Of a DNA stretch of 64,000 nt, positions 45,885-56,029 are shown one piece after another; within the stretch, counting starts at the first letter, position 1; every line of letters begins with the position of its first letter. The notes under the pieces are model-generated. The model made no database searches. It was not told where the DNA came from and saw only the letters and a list, made by a program, of their open reading frames with translations. A program made the position numbers and the translations under genes. Source of the stretch: Pseudomonadota bacterium. Its GTDB lineage: Bacteria; Pseudomonadota; Alphaproteobacteria; Rhizobiales; Tepidamorphaceae. Where the stretch lies: NCBI GenBank assembly GCA_023458595.1, contig JAEWYT010000057.1, positions 62,001 to 126,000 of the forward strand. The letters run 5' to 3'.

Positions 45885-47393
45885 TTATTCCGCCGCGTCG
45901 AGTTCCAGTTCCTTGAGGCGCCGGTAAAGGGTGGAGCGGCCGATGCCGAGCCGGCGGGCGACCTCGCTCATGCGGCCGCGATAGTGCTCGATGGCGAAGC
46001 GGATCAGATCGGCCTCGATCTCCTCGAGCGGCCGGACGTCGCCGTCCTCAGACAGGATCGGAACGACGCCGCGGGAGGTGTCCGGCAGGTGCGCGCCGAT
46101 CGGGGTGACCGACGCGGGCCGGTGCTCCGGCTTCTCCGCCTCGGTGTGGGGATGCTTCGGGGCCGTCAGCTCGATCGTCGGATAGGGGACCTCGACGTCC
46201 TGGAAATCGTCGACCTGGGCGGCGATCTGCGGGAAATGGTCGACGTCGAGCTGGTTGCCGTCGGCGAGCACGACGGCACGGAACACGGTGTTCTCGAGCT
46301 GGCGCACGTTGCCCGGCCAGCGATGGCGCATCAGAAGCGTCAGCGCTTCCGGCGTGATCGAATCGACCCGCTTGCCTTCCTCGGCGCCGAAGCGGGTGAT
46401 GAAGTGCTTGACGAGGAGCGGGATGTCCTCGGCCCGGTCCCTGAGCGGCGGCACCAGGATCGGAAAGACGTTGAGGCGGTAGTAGAGGTCCTCGCGGAAC
46501 CGCTTCTGCCGCACGAGGTCGATCATCGAGCGGTTGGTCGCGGAGATGAGCCGGAAATCGGTCTTCACCGGCCTGCGCGCGCCGACCGGATCGACCTCGC
46601 CTTCCTGCAGCGCGCGCAGGAGCTTCACCTGCGCGTCGGCGGGCAGCTCGCCGACCTCGTCCAGGAACAGCGTGCCGCCGTCGGCTTCCATGAACTTGCC
46701 GACGCGCTTCTCGGTGGCGCCGGTGAAGGCCCCCTTCTCGTGGCCGAACAGGGTCGATTCGACGAGAGTCTCGGGGATCGCGCCGCAGTTCACGGCGACG
46801 AACGACTTGCCGGCGCGGGGCCCGGAACCCTGGATCGCGCGGGCGACCATCTCCTTGCCGACGCCGGATTCGCCTTCGATGATGATCGGAATGTTGGAAT
46901 CGGCGGCGCGCTTGCCGAGTTCGATGACGCGCTGCATCGCCGGCGACCGGGTGACGATGTCATCGAAGGTGAGCGTCCCGTCGACGCGGCGTTTGATGCG
47001 GGCGATCTCGCCCTCGAGCGCGTTCACCTTCAGGGCGTTGCGGATCGAGACCTCGAGACGCTCGGGGCTGACCGGCTTGACGAAGAAGTCGATGGCGCCG
47101 GCGCGCACCGCGCTCACCACCGTGTCGATGCCGCCGTGGGCGGTCTGCACGATGACGGGCCGGTAGATGCCTTCCCTGCGCATGCGCTCGAGCGTGCCCA
47201 TGCCGTCGAGATCGGGCATGACGAGATCGAGCACTATCAGGACGATTTCGTTCGCCCTGTGCGCGGAAAGGGCGGCGATGGCCTCGTCGCCCGTCTCCGC
47301 CGTCGCGGTTTCGAAGCCGAAACGCTGGATCGCGGCTTCCAGGATGCGACGCTGTACGGGATCGTCATCGACGATCAGAATGCGCTCGGCCAT
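45885..47393 (-). CDS. Sigma-54-dependent response regulator
   Basis: A 502-residue NtrC-class activator. The receiver domain has D56 (IVLDLVMPDLDG) as phosphoacceptor. The AAA+ domain has Walker A GESGVGKE, the sigma-54 contact GAFTGA, Walker B GGTLFLDEVGEL and the arginine-finger region. A Fis-type HTH (GRMSEVARRLGIGRSTLYRRLKELELDAAE) ends the protein. No histidine kinase lies nearby, so it is an orphan. The ATG at 47393 (MAERILIVDDD) is preferred to an earlier in-frame start. Confidence 0.9.
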   Translation of the reverse strand: MAERILIVDDDPVQRRILEAAIQRFGFETATAETGDEAIAALSAHRANEIVLIVLDLVMPDLDGMGTLERMRREGIYRPVIVQTAHGGIDTVVSAVRAGAIDFFVKPVSPERLEVSIRNALKVNALEGEIARIKRRVDGTLTFDDIVTRSPAMQRVIELGKRAADSNIPIIIEGESGVGKEMVARAIQGSGPRAGKSFVAVNCGAIPETLVESTLFGHEKGAFTGATEKRVGKFMEADGGTLFLDEVGELPADAQVKLLRALQEGEVDPVGARRPVKTDFRLISATNRSMIDLVRQKRFREDLYYRLNVFPILVPPLRDRAEDIPLLVKHFITRFGAEEGKRVDSITPEALTLLMRHRWPGNVRQLENTVFRAVVLADGNQLDVDHFPQIAAQVDDFQDVEVPYPTIELTAPKHPHTEAEKPEHRPASVTPIGAHLPDTSRGVVPILSEDGDVRPLEEIEADLIRFAIEHYRGRMSEVARRLGIGRSTLYRRLKELELDAAE

Positions 47394-47652
47394 GCGACCT
47401 CCAAATCGGACGCGCCTGGCGGCGGTCCGGGCCTGTCCCATTTTTGGCCATTGTGGCCACCTCCGGTAAAAGGTGCCTTAAACTGATCGTATAGCGATTA
47501 AGCGGCCGTTTTCGTTAAGCAACGCCCGGAAACCGGCCATTTTCCTTGAAGCGGCGCGGCGCGCGGCTAATATCCCGGCGGTCTTCGGCCCGAGCGGGCG
47601 GACGCCGGGGTTGTCCGCCGGGCCATCTCCCAAAGCGATGGAGCAATCGAGA

Positions 47653-49485
47653 ATGCAGGTGCGAAACGCGGCGAGGGGCGCGGCGGGATCGAAGAGAACC
47701 GATCTCGGCGAGCTGCCGGCCTGGAACCTCGACGACCTCTATCCGGGCATGGATTCGCCGCAGGTGAAGGCGGATCTCGACCGCGCGCTGAAGGAGGCGC
47801 AGGCCTTCGAGAAGAAGTGGAAGGGCACGCTCGGCAAGGTGCTGCACGGGCCGGGCGGGGCGCGCAAGCTCGCCGATGCGGTCGCCGCGTTCGAGACGCT
47901 GCAGGACGTGCTCGGCAGGCTCGTTTCCTATGCCGGACTGCAGCACGCCCTCGACGTCTCCGACCATAAGCGGGCGAAGTTCTTCGGCGACGTGCGCGAG
48001 AAGGTGACGAACGCGGGGGTCCACCTGCTGTTCTTCCCGCTGGAGCTCAACCGGCTCGAGGACGACAGGATCGAGGCGGCGATGAAGTCCGAGCCGGCGC
48101 TGGACCACTACCGGCCGTGGATCGAGGACGAGCGCAAGGAGCGGCCCTACCAGCTCGAGGACAAGCTCGAACAGCTGTTCCACGAGAAGTCGATCACCGG
48201 GCGCGGCGCCTGGAACCGGCTGTTCGACGAGACGATGGCGGCGCTGCGCTTCACCGTCGACGGCGAGGAGATGACGCTCGAGCCGACGCTCAACCTCCTT
48301 CAGGACAGCGACGAGACCGTGCGCCGCAAGGCGGCCGAGGCGCTGATTGCGACCTTCCGCGGGACTTTGCCGACCTTCGCGCTGATCACCAACACGCTCG
48401 CCAAGGACAAGGAGATCTCCGACCGCTGGCGCGGCTTCGAGGACGTCGCCGATTCCCGGCATCTGGCCAACCGCGTCGAGCGCGAGGTGGTCGATGCGCT
48501 GACCGAGAGCGTGCGCGAGGCCTATCCGCGGCTGTCGCACCGCTACTACGCGCTGAAAGCGCGCTGGTTCGGCAAGGACGCGCTCGAGTTCTGGGACCGC
48601 AACGCGCCGCTGCCGAAGATCGCGCAGAAGACCTACGTCTGGACGGAAGCGCGCGACACGGTGCTGTCGGCCTATTCGGCCTTCTCTCCGGAGATGGCGG
48701 AGATCGCCGAGCCGTTCTTCGACAAGGGCTGGATCGATGCGGCGGTGAGGCCCGGCAAGGCGCCCGGCGCCTTCTCTCATCCGACCGTGCCGAGCGCGCA
48801 CCCTTACGTGCTGCTCAACTATCTCGGCCGGCCGCGCGACGTGATGACGCTGGCGCACGAACTCGGCCATGGCGTGCACCAGGTGCTCGCCGCCCCGCAG
48901 GGGCCGCTGATGGCGCCCACGCCGCTGACGCTCGCGGAGACCGCGAGCGTGTTCGGCGAGATGCTGACCTTCAAGGAACTCCTCTCCAGGACCACCGACG
49001 CCAGGGCCCGCAAGGGCCTGCTCGCGGCCAAGGTCGAGGACATGATCAACACGGTGGTGCGCCAGATCGCCTTCTACGTGTTCGAGCGGAAGATCCACAC
49101 CGCGCGGCGCGACGGGGAGCTGACCGTCGAGGACATCTCGACGATCTGGCGGGAGGTGCAGGCCGAGAGCCTGGGGCCGGCGATCCGGCTGGGCGAAGGC
49201 TACGAGACCTTCTGGTGCTACGTGCCGCACTTCATCCACTCGCCGTTCTACGTCTATGCCTATGCCTTCGGCGACTGCCTGGTGAACTCGCTCTACGCGA
49301 TCTACGAGAAGGCGTCGGACGGCTTCGCCGAGACGTATTTCGACATGCTCAGGGCCGGCGGCACCAAGCACCATTCCGAGCTGCTCGCCCCGTTCGGGCT
49401 CGACGCCAGGGACCCGGGGTTCTGGCGCATGGGGCTCGACGTGATCGCCGGGCTGATCGACGAGCTTGAGGCGATGGAAGCCTAG
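47653..49485 (+). CDS. pepF: M3-family oligoendopeptidase F
   Basis: A 610-residue cytoplasmic zinc peptidase that cuts short peptides. The zinc motif HELGH lies at about 402-406, with the third ligand Glu in ETASVFGE. The start at 47653 has GGAG 9 bases upstream; an ATG at 47638 would add 5 residues and has no clear ribosome site. Length and motif place it in the PepF/M3B group. Confidence 0.88.
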   Translation: MQVRNAARGAAGSKRTDLGELPAWNLDDLYPGMDSPQVKADLDRALKEAQAFEKKWKGTLGKVLHGPGGARKLADAVAAFETLQDVLGRLVSYAGLQHALDVSDHKRAKFFGDVREKVTNAGVHLLFFPLELNRLEDDRIEAAMKSEPALDHYRPWIEDERKERPYQLEDKLEQLFHEKSITGRGAWNRLFDETMAALRFTVDGEEMTLEPTLNLLQDSDETVRRKAAEALIATFRGTLPTFALITNTLAKDKEISDRWRGFEDVADSRHLANRVEREVVDALTESVREAYPRLSHRYYALKARWFGKDALEFWDRNAPLPKIAQKTYVWTEARDTVLSAYSAFSPEMAEIAEPFFDKGWIDAAVRPGKAPGAFSHPTVPSAHPYVLLNYLGRPRDVMTLAHELGHGVHQVLAAPQGPLMAPTPLTLAETASVFGEMLTFKELLSRTTDARARKGLLAAKVEDMINTVVRQIAFYVFERKIHTARRDGELTVEDISTIWREVQAESLGPAIRLGEGYETFWCYVPHFIHSPFYVYAYAFGDCLVNSLYAIYEKASDGFAETYFDMLRAGGTKHHSELLAPFGLDARDPGFWRMGLDVIAGLIDELEAMEA

Positions 49486-49529
49486 GAGAACCCTTGCTTC
49501 CGGGAGGTGGGGTGCCCAGGTATGGCGCG

Positions 49530-50918
49530 ATGAGCGAGCGCGACGACACGGAACGCAACCGGTTCTCGAAGCGGGCGAGACGCTACGCCCGGGTCGGATC
49601 GCATGTCGGCTCGGTCGCCGTGAAGTCGGCCGGACGCCGTCTGCTCGGCCGGGAGTCGGATCGCGAGAAGGGCGCGCTCGAACTCGCCGCCGCGCTCGGG
49701 GGCCTGAAGGGCCCGATCATGAAGGTGGCGCAGCTGATCGCCACCATCCCGGAAGCCATTCCTGCAGAATATGCAGTCGAACTCGCCAAGCTGCAGAGCC
49801 AGGCGCCGCCGATGGGCTGGGGATTCGTCAAGCGGCGCATGGCCGCCGAGCTCGGGGCGGACTGGCGGAAGCGGTTCAGGGAGTTCGGGCACGAGGCGGC
49901 GGCCTCCGCCTCGCTCGGCCAGGTGCACCGGGCGGTCTCGCTTGCCGGCGAGGAGATCGCCTGCAAGCTGCAGTATCCCGACATGCAGTCCGCCGTCGAG
50001 GCGGACCTCGCCCAGCTCGATCTCCTGTTCGCGATCCACCGGCGCATGGACCCGGCGATCGACACGCGCGAGATGGGGCAGGAGATCGCAGCCCGCATCC
50101 GCGAGGAACTGGACTATACGCGCGAGGCGGCGCACATGCGGCTCTACGGCGCGATCCTGAAGGACGAGACGGCGATCCGGGTGCCGAAGGTGTTCGAGGA
50201 CCTCTCTACCAGGCGGCTCCTCACCATGGAGTGGCTCGAGGGCACGCCGCTGCTCACCCACAAGCAGGACGGCCTCGACACCCGCAATCGCCTGGCCACG
50301 GCCATGTTCCGCGCCTGGTGGTTCCCGTTCTCCCGCTTCGGCGTCATCCACGGCGATCCGCATCTCGGCAACTACACGGTCTACGAGGACGATCTCGGAT
50401 CGGGGGAGGGCGAACCGGCCGGCATCAACCTCCTCGACTACGGCTGCATAAGGATATTCCCGCCGACCTTCGTCGGCGGCGTCATCGACCTCTACAACGG
50501 CCTGCGCGCGAACGACGACGCCCTCGTCGTCCACGCCTACGAGACCTGGGGCTTCAAGGGGCTCACCCGCGACCTGATCGACGTCCTCAACATCTGGGCG
50601 CGCTTCATCTACGGCCCGCTGCTGGAGGACCGCGTGCGCGCCATCGCCGAAGGGGTGAGCGCGGCGGAATACGGGCGCAAGCAGGCCTTCACCGTGCACA
50701 AGGCGCTGAAGGAGAAGGGCCCGGTGACGGTGCCGCGCGAGTTCGTGTTCATGGACCGCGCCGCGATCGGCCTCGGGGCGGTGTTCATCCACCTGCGCGC
50801 GGAACTCAATTTCCACCGCCTGTTCAACGAGACGATCGAGGCCTTCGACCTGGGGAAGCTGGCGCAGCGGCAGGCGAAGGCGCTGAAGGCCGCCGGGGTG
50901 CCGGAGGCCGTCCGGTGA
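49530..50918 (+). CDS. ABC1/UbiB-family atypical kinase
   Basis: A 462-residue protein of the ABC1 (ADCK/UbiB) family. The Ala-rich KxGQ-like loop reads LKGPIMKVAQLIATIPEAIP, followed by AAASASLGQVHRA and the catalytic VIHGDPHLGNY and DYGCIR. This is the soluble AarF branch, without C-terminal membrane helices. Roles include quinone biosynthesis support and lipid handling. The start at 49530 is not certain: an upstream TTG or GTG is possible. It overlaps the LOG-family gene by 4 bases (GTGA). Confidence 0.82.
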   Translation: MSERDDTERNRFSKRARRYARVGSHVGSVAVKSAGRRLLGRESDREKGALELAAALGGLKGPIMKVAQLIATIPEAIPAEYAVELAKLQSQAPPMGWGFVKRRMAAELGADWRKRFREFGHEAAASASLGQVHRAVSLAGEEIACKLQYPDMQSAVEADLAQLDLLFAIHRRMDPAIDTREMGQEIAARIREELDYTREAAHMRLYGAILKDETAIRVPKVFEDLSTRRLLTMEWLEGTPLLTHKQDGLDTRNRLATAMFRAWWFPFSRFGVIHGDPHLGNYTVYEDDLGSGEGEPAGINLLDYGCIRIFPPTFVGGVIDLYNGLRANDDALVVHAYETWGFKGLTRDLIDVLNIWARFIYGPLLEDRVRAIAEGVSAAEYGRKQAFTVHKALKEKGPVTVPREFVFMDRAAIGLGAVFIHLRAELNFHRLFNETIEAFDLGKLAQRQAKALKAAGVPEAVR

Positions 50919-51718
50919 GCGGCGGCGAGACGAACGGCGACCAGCGCGCCTCGCCGACCTACCGGCTCCCCGCGCTGGACCAGGACTTCCTGCTCGGCGA
51001 TTCGATGCGCGGAGTGCGCTTCCTGCTCGAATACGCCAAGGCCGAGGAGCACCTGCGCGAGTGGCGCATCCGCTCGACCATCGTCGTGTTCGGCAGCGCC
51101 CGCATCCGCGAGGACGGCGATCCCGCCCACGCGCGCTGGTACGCCGAGGCGCGCGCCTTCGGCCGCATCGCGTCGCAGCGCGGCGGGGCGCTGGGCAAGA
51201 GCTCGGACGGCGTCCTCGACAACGTCATCGCCACGGGCGGCGGGCCGGGACTGATGGAGGCCGCCAACCGCGGCGCGCGCGAGGCCGGCGCGCCGACGAT
51301 CGGCTTCAACATCCGCCTGCCGCGCGAGCAGGAGCCGAACGCCTACACGACGCCCGACCTCACCTTCCAGTTCCACTATTTCGCCATGCGCAAGATGCAC
51401 CTCGCGATGCGGGCGAACGCGCTGGTGGTGTTCCCCGGCGGATTCGGGACGCTGGACGAGCTGTTCGAGATCCTGACCCTGTCGCAGACGGGCAAGGCGC
51501 CGCGCGTGCCGACCGTGCTGTTCGATCCCGACTACTGGCGCCGCATCGTCGATTTCGAGGCGCTCGCCGAAGCCGGCATGGTCGCTCCCGCCGACACGAA
51601 GCTGTTCGATTACGCAAACAGCGCGGAGGAGGCGTGGGGGGCACTCGTGGAGCGGGGGCTGATGGCGAAGGCGAGCGAACGGGGGCCGGAGGGGGAGGAA
51701 ACGCCTCATGCGTCGTGA
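50915..51718 (+). CDS. LOG-family (TIGR00730) nucleotide phosphoribohydrolase
   Basis: A 267-residue Rossmann-like protein with the two signature motifs ATGGGPGLMEAANRGA and FPGGFGTLDELFE, the markers of LOG enzymes that release the base from nucleoside 5'-monophosphates; the older label lysine decarboxylase is wrong for this group. The start is GTG, overlapping the ABC1 kinase stop by 4 bases. It belongs to the longer branch of the family. Confidence 0.85.
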   Translation: MSGGETNGDQRASPTYRLPALDQDFLLGDSMRGVRFLLEYAKAEEHLREWRIRSTIVVFGSARIREDGDPAHARWYAEARAFGRIASQRGGALGKSSDGVLDNVIATGGGPGLMEAANRGAREAGAPTIGFNIRLPREQEPNAYTTPDLTFQFHYFAMRKMHLAMRANALVVFPGGFGTLDELFEILTLSQTGKAPRVPTVLFDPDYWRRIVDFEALAEAGMVAPADTKLFDYANSAEEAWGALVERGLMAKASERGPEGEETPHAS

Positions 51719-51876
51719 TGGAACACAACGGCCGTCCGCTGCATCGTCCGCGCGTCCGTGACGCAAGCCGTGAATGTGGGAATTTACGGGGCGAACGGAG
51801 GGCACTCAGCCTGGTCCGCTGCCCGGCAAGCGGCCGTTGGCTCGAGTTGCAGATCGGCTCCACATCGGAGTTGAGA
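51719..51876. other. Gene-free stretch before the IS3 remnant
   Basis: About 160 bases without a gene. The end of it (CACATCGGAGTTGAGA) looks like the leader preceding IS3-family orfA genes, but the terminal inverted repeat of an intact element was not found. Confidence 0.4.
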
Positions 51877-52059
51877 ATGCCGGGGAAGCGCCAATCCCCC
51901 GAAGAGATTGCCGCGATGCTGCGCGAGGCCGACGTCCGCCTGAGGCAGGGCGGGACGGTTTGCCGGATTTGCGGGGCGCCCGCAGTGTCCGAGCACAGGA
52001 ACCGCCGCCGGTACCCGGAGTACGGCGTGCTGGTGGAAGGCCGCGTCGAAATTTCCTAG
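51877..52059 (+). pseudogene. IS3-family transposase OrfA remnant
   Basis: A 60-residue frame begins MPGKRQSPEEIAAMLREADVRLRQG, matching the start of IS3-family OrfA proteins (MPRKRxxPEEIVxKLRQVDVLxxQG), then TVCRICGAPAVSEHRNRRRYPEYGVL, a garbled form of the HTH block CRxxGVSEQTYYRWRKEYGGL, and stops. The leucine-zipper part and OrfB are absent. It is a decayed fragment marking an old insertion just upstream of the P-type ATPase. Confidence 0.65.
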
Positions 52060-52133
52060 GCTGGGACGCAAAAGAAGCAGCCTTCGTAAGATTCGTGCCT
52101 TCCGCCACTCACGAAACACCGAAGGCGGGCGAG

Positions 52134-54857
52134 ATGACCGAAAGCCGCAGCGACACTACCTTTCACGGTCTGTCCGCCCAGGAGGCGCTTCGCGCGCTGG
52201 CGGCCGAGACAAGCGGGCTGAGCTCGGACGAAGCCGCCCGCCGCCTTGCCGAGTTCGGGCCGAACCGCCTGCCTGAGCCACCGCGACGCAGCGCGCTGCT
52301 GCGCTTCCTCGGCCACTTTCACAACGTGCTGATCTACGTGCTGATCGCCTCGGCGGCGGTCACGGCGGCGCTGCAGCACTGGATCGATACCGGCGTGATC
52401 CTCGCGGTGGTGATCGTCAACGCGGTGATCGGCTACGTGCAGGAGGGCCGCGCCGAGCAGGCGATGGCGGCGATCCGGGGTATGCTCGCCCCCCGTTCCG
52501 CCGTGCTGCGCGACCGGCGCCGCCAGAGCGTGGATGCGGCAGACCTCGTGCCGGGCGACATCGTTCTGATCGAGGCCGGCGACCGGGTCCCGGCCGATCT
52601 GAGGCTGACCGAAGCACGCGGCCTGAAAGTCGAAGAGGCCATCCTGACGGGCGAATCCGTCCCCGTGGACAAGGGCATTGCTCCCGTCGCCGAGGATGCC
52701 GTGCTCGGCGACCGGACCTCGATGCTGTTCTCCGGCACGCTGGTCGCCGCGGGCGCAGGGCGCGGCCTGGTCACGGCGACGGGGGCGGAGACGCAGATCG
52801 GCCGGATCAGCGGGATGTTGTCCGAGGTCGAAACGCTGACGACGCCGCTCGTCGCGCAGATGGACCGCTTTGCCCGGTGGCTGACCGTCTTCATCCTGAT
52901 CGTGGCCGGCGCGCTGCTGGTTTACGGCTATTTCGTCGGTCACCTGCCGTTCTCCGAGCTCTTCATGGCGGTCGTCGGCCTCTCGGTCGCGGCGATCCCC
53001 GAGGGGTTGCCGGCCGTGCTGACGATCACGCTGGCCGTCGGGGTGCAGGCCATGGCGCGGCGCAACGCCATCGTCCGCCGCCTGCCGGCGATCGAGACGC
53101 TGGGTTCGGTCTCGGTGATCTGTTCGGACAAGACCGGCACGCTGACGCGCAACGAGATGACGGTGGCCTCGCTGGCCGCGGCCGGGCAGGTGTATTCCGT
53201 GCAGGGCAACGGCTATGCGCCAGAAGGCGCCGTGCGCTGGCGCGAGGCCGACGCGCGCCTGGCCGAGCACGCGGTGCTGATGGAGTTCGCCCTAGCCGCG
53301 GGCCTGTGCAACGATGCGGTACTGCGCAGCCATGGCGAGGACTGGCGCGTCGAGGGCGACCCGATGGAGGGTGCGCTGATCGCGCTTGCCGGCAAGGTCA
53401 CCGGCGATGGCCCCGAGCCTTTCCGCGAGTGGACGCGCTCCGACGCGATCCCCTTCGACGCCGCCCATTGCTACATGGCCACGCTGCACCACGACCACGA
53501 GGGCCGCGCCTGCATCCACGTCAAGGGCGCGCCCGAGGCGGTACTGGCGCTCTGCGCCGACCAGCGCGCAGCAGACGACGGAACGGAGCCGCTCGACGTC
53601 GGCTACTGGCATGCGGCGGTGGAGGAACTGGCTGCCGAGGGTCAGCGGGTGATCGCCGTCGCCGCGCGGGCGGTGCGGCAGGATCATACGGTTCTGAACA
53701 CCGCCGATCTGGAGGGGCGGCTCACGCTGATCGGGCTGATCGGCCTGATCGATCCGCCGCGCGCCGAGGCGATCGAGGCCGTGGCGGACTGTCACGCGGC
53801 CGGCATCCGGGTGAAGATGATCACCGGGGATCACGCCGCCACCGCCCGCGCCATCGCCGGGATGATCGGGTTGAGGAACCGCGAACGCGTTCTCGCCGGC
53901 GCCGATGTCGAGGCGATGGACGACGCCGCGCTCGCCGATGTGGCCGTGGAGACGGATATCTTCGCCCGTACGTCGCCCGCCCACAAGCTGCGCCTGGTCA
54001 CCGCCCTGCAAGCGCGGGGGCTGACCGTTGCGATGACCGGCGACGGGGTGAACGACGCGCCCGCCCTCAAGCGTGCCGACGCCGGGATCGCCATGGGTCT
54101 CAAGGGCAGCGAGGCGGCGAAGGAGGCGGCCGAGTTCGTGCTCGCCGACGACAATTTCGCCTCGATCGCGGCCGCGGTGCGCGAGGGGCGTACCGTCTAC
54201 GACAACATAAAGAAGGTCATCAGCTGGACACTGCCCACCAACGCTGGCGAGGCGATGACCATCGTGGTGGCGCTCTTCGCCGGCATGGCGCTGCCCGTCA
54301 CCGCGGTACAGATCCTCTGGGTCAATCTGATCACCGCCGTCACGCTGGGGCTCGCTCTCGCCTTCGAGCCCTCCGAGCCCGGGACCATGCGCCGCCCGCC
54401 CCGCCCGCGCGACGAGCCCCTCCTGACGGGCGAACTCGTCTGGCACATCGTGTTCGTCTCGACCCTGTTCCTGGTCGCGGTCTTCGGTGTGTACATCTAC
54501 GCCACGGATCGCGGCTACCCGGTCGAGCTTGCCCAGACGATGGCGATGAACACGCTGGTGGTGCTCGAGATGTTTCATCTCTTCTTCATCTGCAACATCC
54601 ACGGGACCTCGCTCACCTGGACCGCGGCTCGGGGCACCCGGATCGTCTGGGCCTGCGTCCTCACCGTCACCGCCGCGCAGTTCGCCCTCACCTATCTGCC
54701 GCCCTTGCAGGCGGTTTTCGGAACGCAGCCCGTGCCGCTGTTCGACGGCCTTCTGATCGTGGCGATCGGTGTCGTCTTCTTCGCGCTGATCGAGACGGAG
54801 AAGCAGATGCGGCTGGCATTTCGCCGCCCGCTCTCCGAACCGGGCGGCCCGAGGTAG
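52134..54857 (+). CDS. P2-type cation-transporting ATPase
   Basis: A 907-residue P-type pump. The N-terminal cation ATPase domain is followed by the actuator motif TGESVP, the phosphorylated Asp D332 in CSDKTGTLTRNEM, and the hinge MTGDGVNDAPALK. Transport residues: TM4 AAIPEGLPAVLT keeps the Ca2+-type Glu; TM5 TNAGEAMTIV keeps N and E; TM6 NLITAVTLGLALAFEP keeps N but has Ala where SERCA has D800. Ca2+-ATPase-like overall, but the substrate is uncertain. It follows the IS3 remnant by 74 bases. A 16-bp palindrome lies 11 bases after the stop. Confidence 0.88.
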   Translation: MTESRSDTTFHGLSAQEALRALAAETSGLSSDEAARRLAEFGPNRLPEPPRRSALLRFLGHFHNVLIYVLIASAAVTAALQHWIDTGVILAVVIVNAVIGYVQEGRAEQAMAAIRGMLAPRSAVLRDRRRQSVDAADLVPGDIVLIEAGDRVPADLRLTEARGLKVEEAILTGESVPVDKGIAPVAEDAVLGDRTSMLFSGTLVAAGAGRGLVTATGAETQIGRISGMLSEVETLTTPLVAQMDRFARWLTVFILIVAGALLVYGYFVGHLPFSELFMAVVGLSVAAIPEGLPAVLTITLAVGVQAMARRNAIVRRLPAIETLGSVSVICSDKTGTLTRNEMTVASLAAAGQVYSVQGNGYAPEGAVRWREADARLAEHAVLMEFALAAGLCNDAVLRSHGEDWRVEGDPMEGALIALAGKVTGDGPEPFREWTRSDAIPFDAAHCYMATLHHDHEGRACIHVKGAPEAVLALCADQRAADDGTEPLDVGYWHAAVEELAAEGQRVIAVAARAVRQDHTVLNTADLEGRLTLIGLIGLIDPPRAEAIEAVADCHAAGIRVKMITGDHAATARAIAGMIGLRNRERVLAGADVEAMDDAALADVAVETDIFARTSPAHKLRLVTALQARGLTVAMTGDGVNDAPALKRADAGIAMGLKGSEAAKEAAEFVLADDNFASIAAAVREGRTVYDNIKKVISWTLPTNAGEAMTIVVALFAGMALPVTAVQILWVNLITAVTLGLALAFEPSEPGTMRRPPRPRDEPLLTGELVWHIVFVSTLFLVAVFGVYIYATDRGYPVELAQTMAMNTLVVLEMFHLFFICNIHGTSLTWTAARGTRIVWACVLTVTAAQFALTYLPPLQAVFGTQPVPLFDGLLIVAIGVVFFALIETEKQMRLAFRRPLSEPGGPR

Positions 54858-54867
54858 CGCCTGCCGT

Positions 54868-54883
54868 GGCTCGCATGCGAGCC
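54868..54883. repeat. 16-bp perfect palindrome after the ATPase
   Basis: GGCTCGCATGCGAGCC reads the same on both strands, 10 bases after the ATPase stop. It has no T tract. It may be a weak terminator or a protein-binding site. Confidence 0.4.
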
Positions 54884-55060
54884 AAAGCGGACTCCCGATT
54901 TCGAGTGTACCGCGCTACCGTGTTCGAAATTACAGTGGCTAAGCATCGCCGCCATGGTGAGACAACGGCGTATAGGTGCTGCGATCGAGGGAGACGGCGC
55001 GTCCGTCGCGATGTTCTGCCGTCGCAGCCAGGGATCCCACCACGGCGACACGGTAGCCTC

Positions 55061-56029
55061 ATGACCGGAATTCAGCATCGCCGCTTGAAAGCGCTCGAAG
55101 CCTTCGAGGCCGTCTCGCGGCACAAGACGGTTCAGGAAGCTGCCCAGGAGCTGGGCGTCACGGCGAGTGCGGTGAGCCACCAGCTTCGCAAGCTGGCCGA
55201 GGACCTCGGCGAGAAGCTCGTCGTGCGCCACGGTCGCGGCATCGAGCTAACGCCGGCAGGTGATCGGTTGGCGGCGCGCTTGCGGGAGGCATTCGTCAAG
55301 ATCGACAGATCGGTCGCCGAGGTGATCGGCACAGGCCACGACGAAATCAGGCTCGCGGTATGCTCGTGTTTCGCGCCGGGGTGGCTGATCAAGCGCTTGG
55401 GAGACTTCAACAAGGAAAATCCGGGCATCGACCTGCAGCTGCGCATGTATGCCCAGTATCCGGAACTGACGGATCACACCGCCGACGCTTTCATATCGAT
55501 CAAGCCGACGGAATCGGGTTTCTGGTCCACGAAAATCGTGGCGGAAGAGCTTGTCGCCGTCGCCAAGCCGACGTACGGCGGCCACAGGTCTGCCCCCGGG
55601 GAGGGGATGCCGCCGATAACGACATGGATCGAGCCGGAGGAATTCGGCTGGGACTGGCGGACGTTTTCGGAACGCGCGGGCATTCCGCTGAAGGAAATCG
55701 ACCGCGGCCACTGGCTCCAGGCTTCGCACTACTATCTCGCGCTGGAGATGGCCAAGGCAGGGCTCGGGGTGGCGCTGGTGCCCGATTTCCTTGCCGAAGA
55801 CGCCATCATCTCGGGCGCGGTGGAGCGCATCAGTGCCTATCGGGTGCCGACGGGTGAGGACTATTATTTGTGCGTCAAGGTGGCGAGGCGCGAGGAAGCC
55901 GGCCTGAAGGCGCTCATACGCTGGTTCCGGTCGCAAGCGCAGTCCGAGCCGGCTCCGGCAGCCGAGCGGCGGACCGGCAAGACGCGCAAGCTGCCGTCGA
56001 CAGCTGAATCGGATTCATTTGCCAAATAA
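55061..56029 (+). CDS. LysR-family transcriptional regulator, GcvA-like
   Basis: A 322-residue regulator. The winged HTH (about residues 21-60, VQEAAQELGVTASAVSHQLRKLAEDLGEKLVVRHGRGIELTPAG in two blocks) is of the GcvA/AmpR group. A periplasmic-binding-like effector domain follows. The ATG at 55061 begins MTGIQHRRLK. The C-terminal tail (residues about 295-322) is Ser/Lys-rich and not part of the fold. It lies between the ATPase and a secreted-protein cluster, and its target is not apparent. Confidence 0.85.
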   Translation: MTGIQHRRLKALEAFEAVSRHKTVQEAAQELGVTASAVSHQLRKLAEDLGEKLVVRHGRGIELTPAGDRLAARLREAFVKIDRSVAEVIGTGHDEIRLAVCSCFAPGWLIKRLGDFNKENPGIDLQLRMYAQYPELTDHTADAFISIKPTESGFWSTKIVAEELVAVAKPTYGGHRSAPGEGMPPITTWIEPEEFGWDWRTFSERAGIPLKEIDRGHWLQASHYYLALEMAKAGLGVALVPDFLAEDAIISGAVERISAYRVPTGEDYYLCVKVARREEAGLKALIRWFRSQAQSEPAPAAERRTGKTRKLPSTAESDSFAK

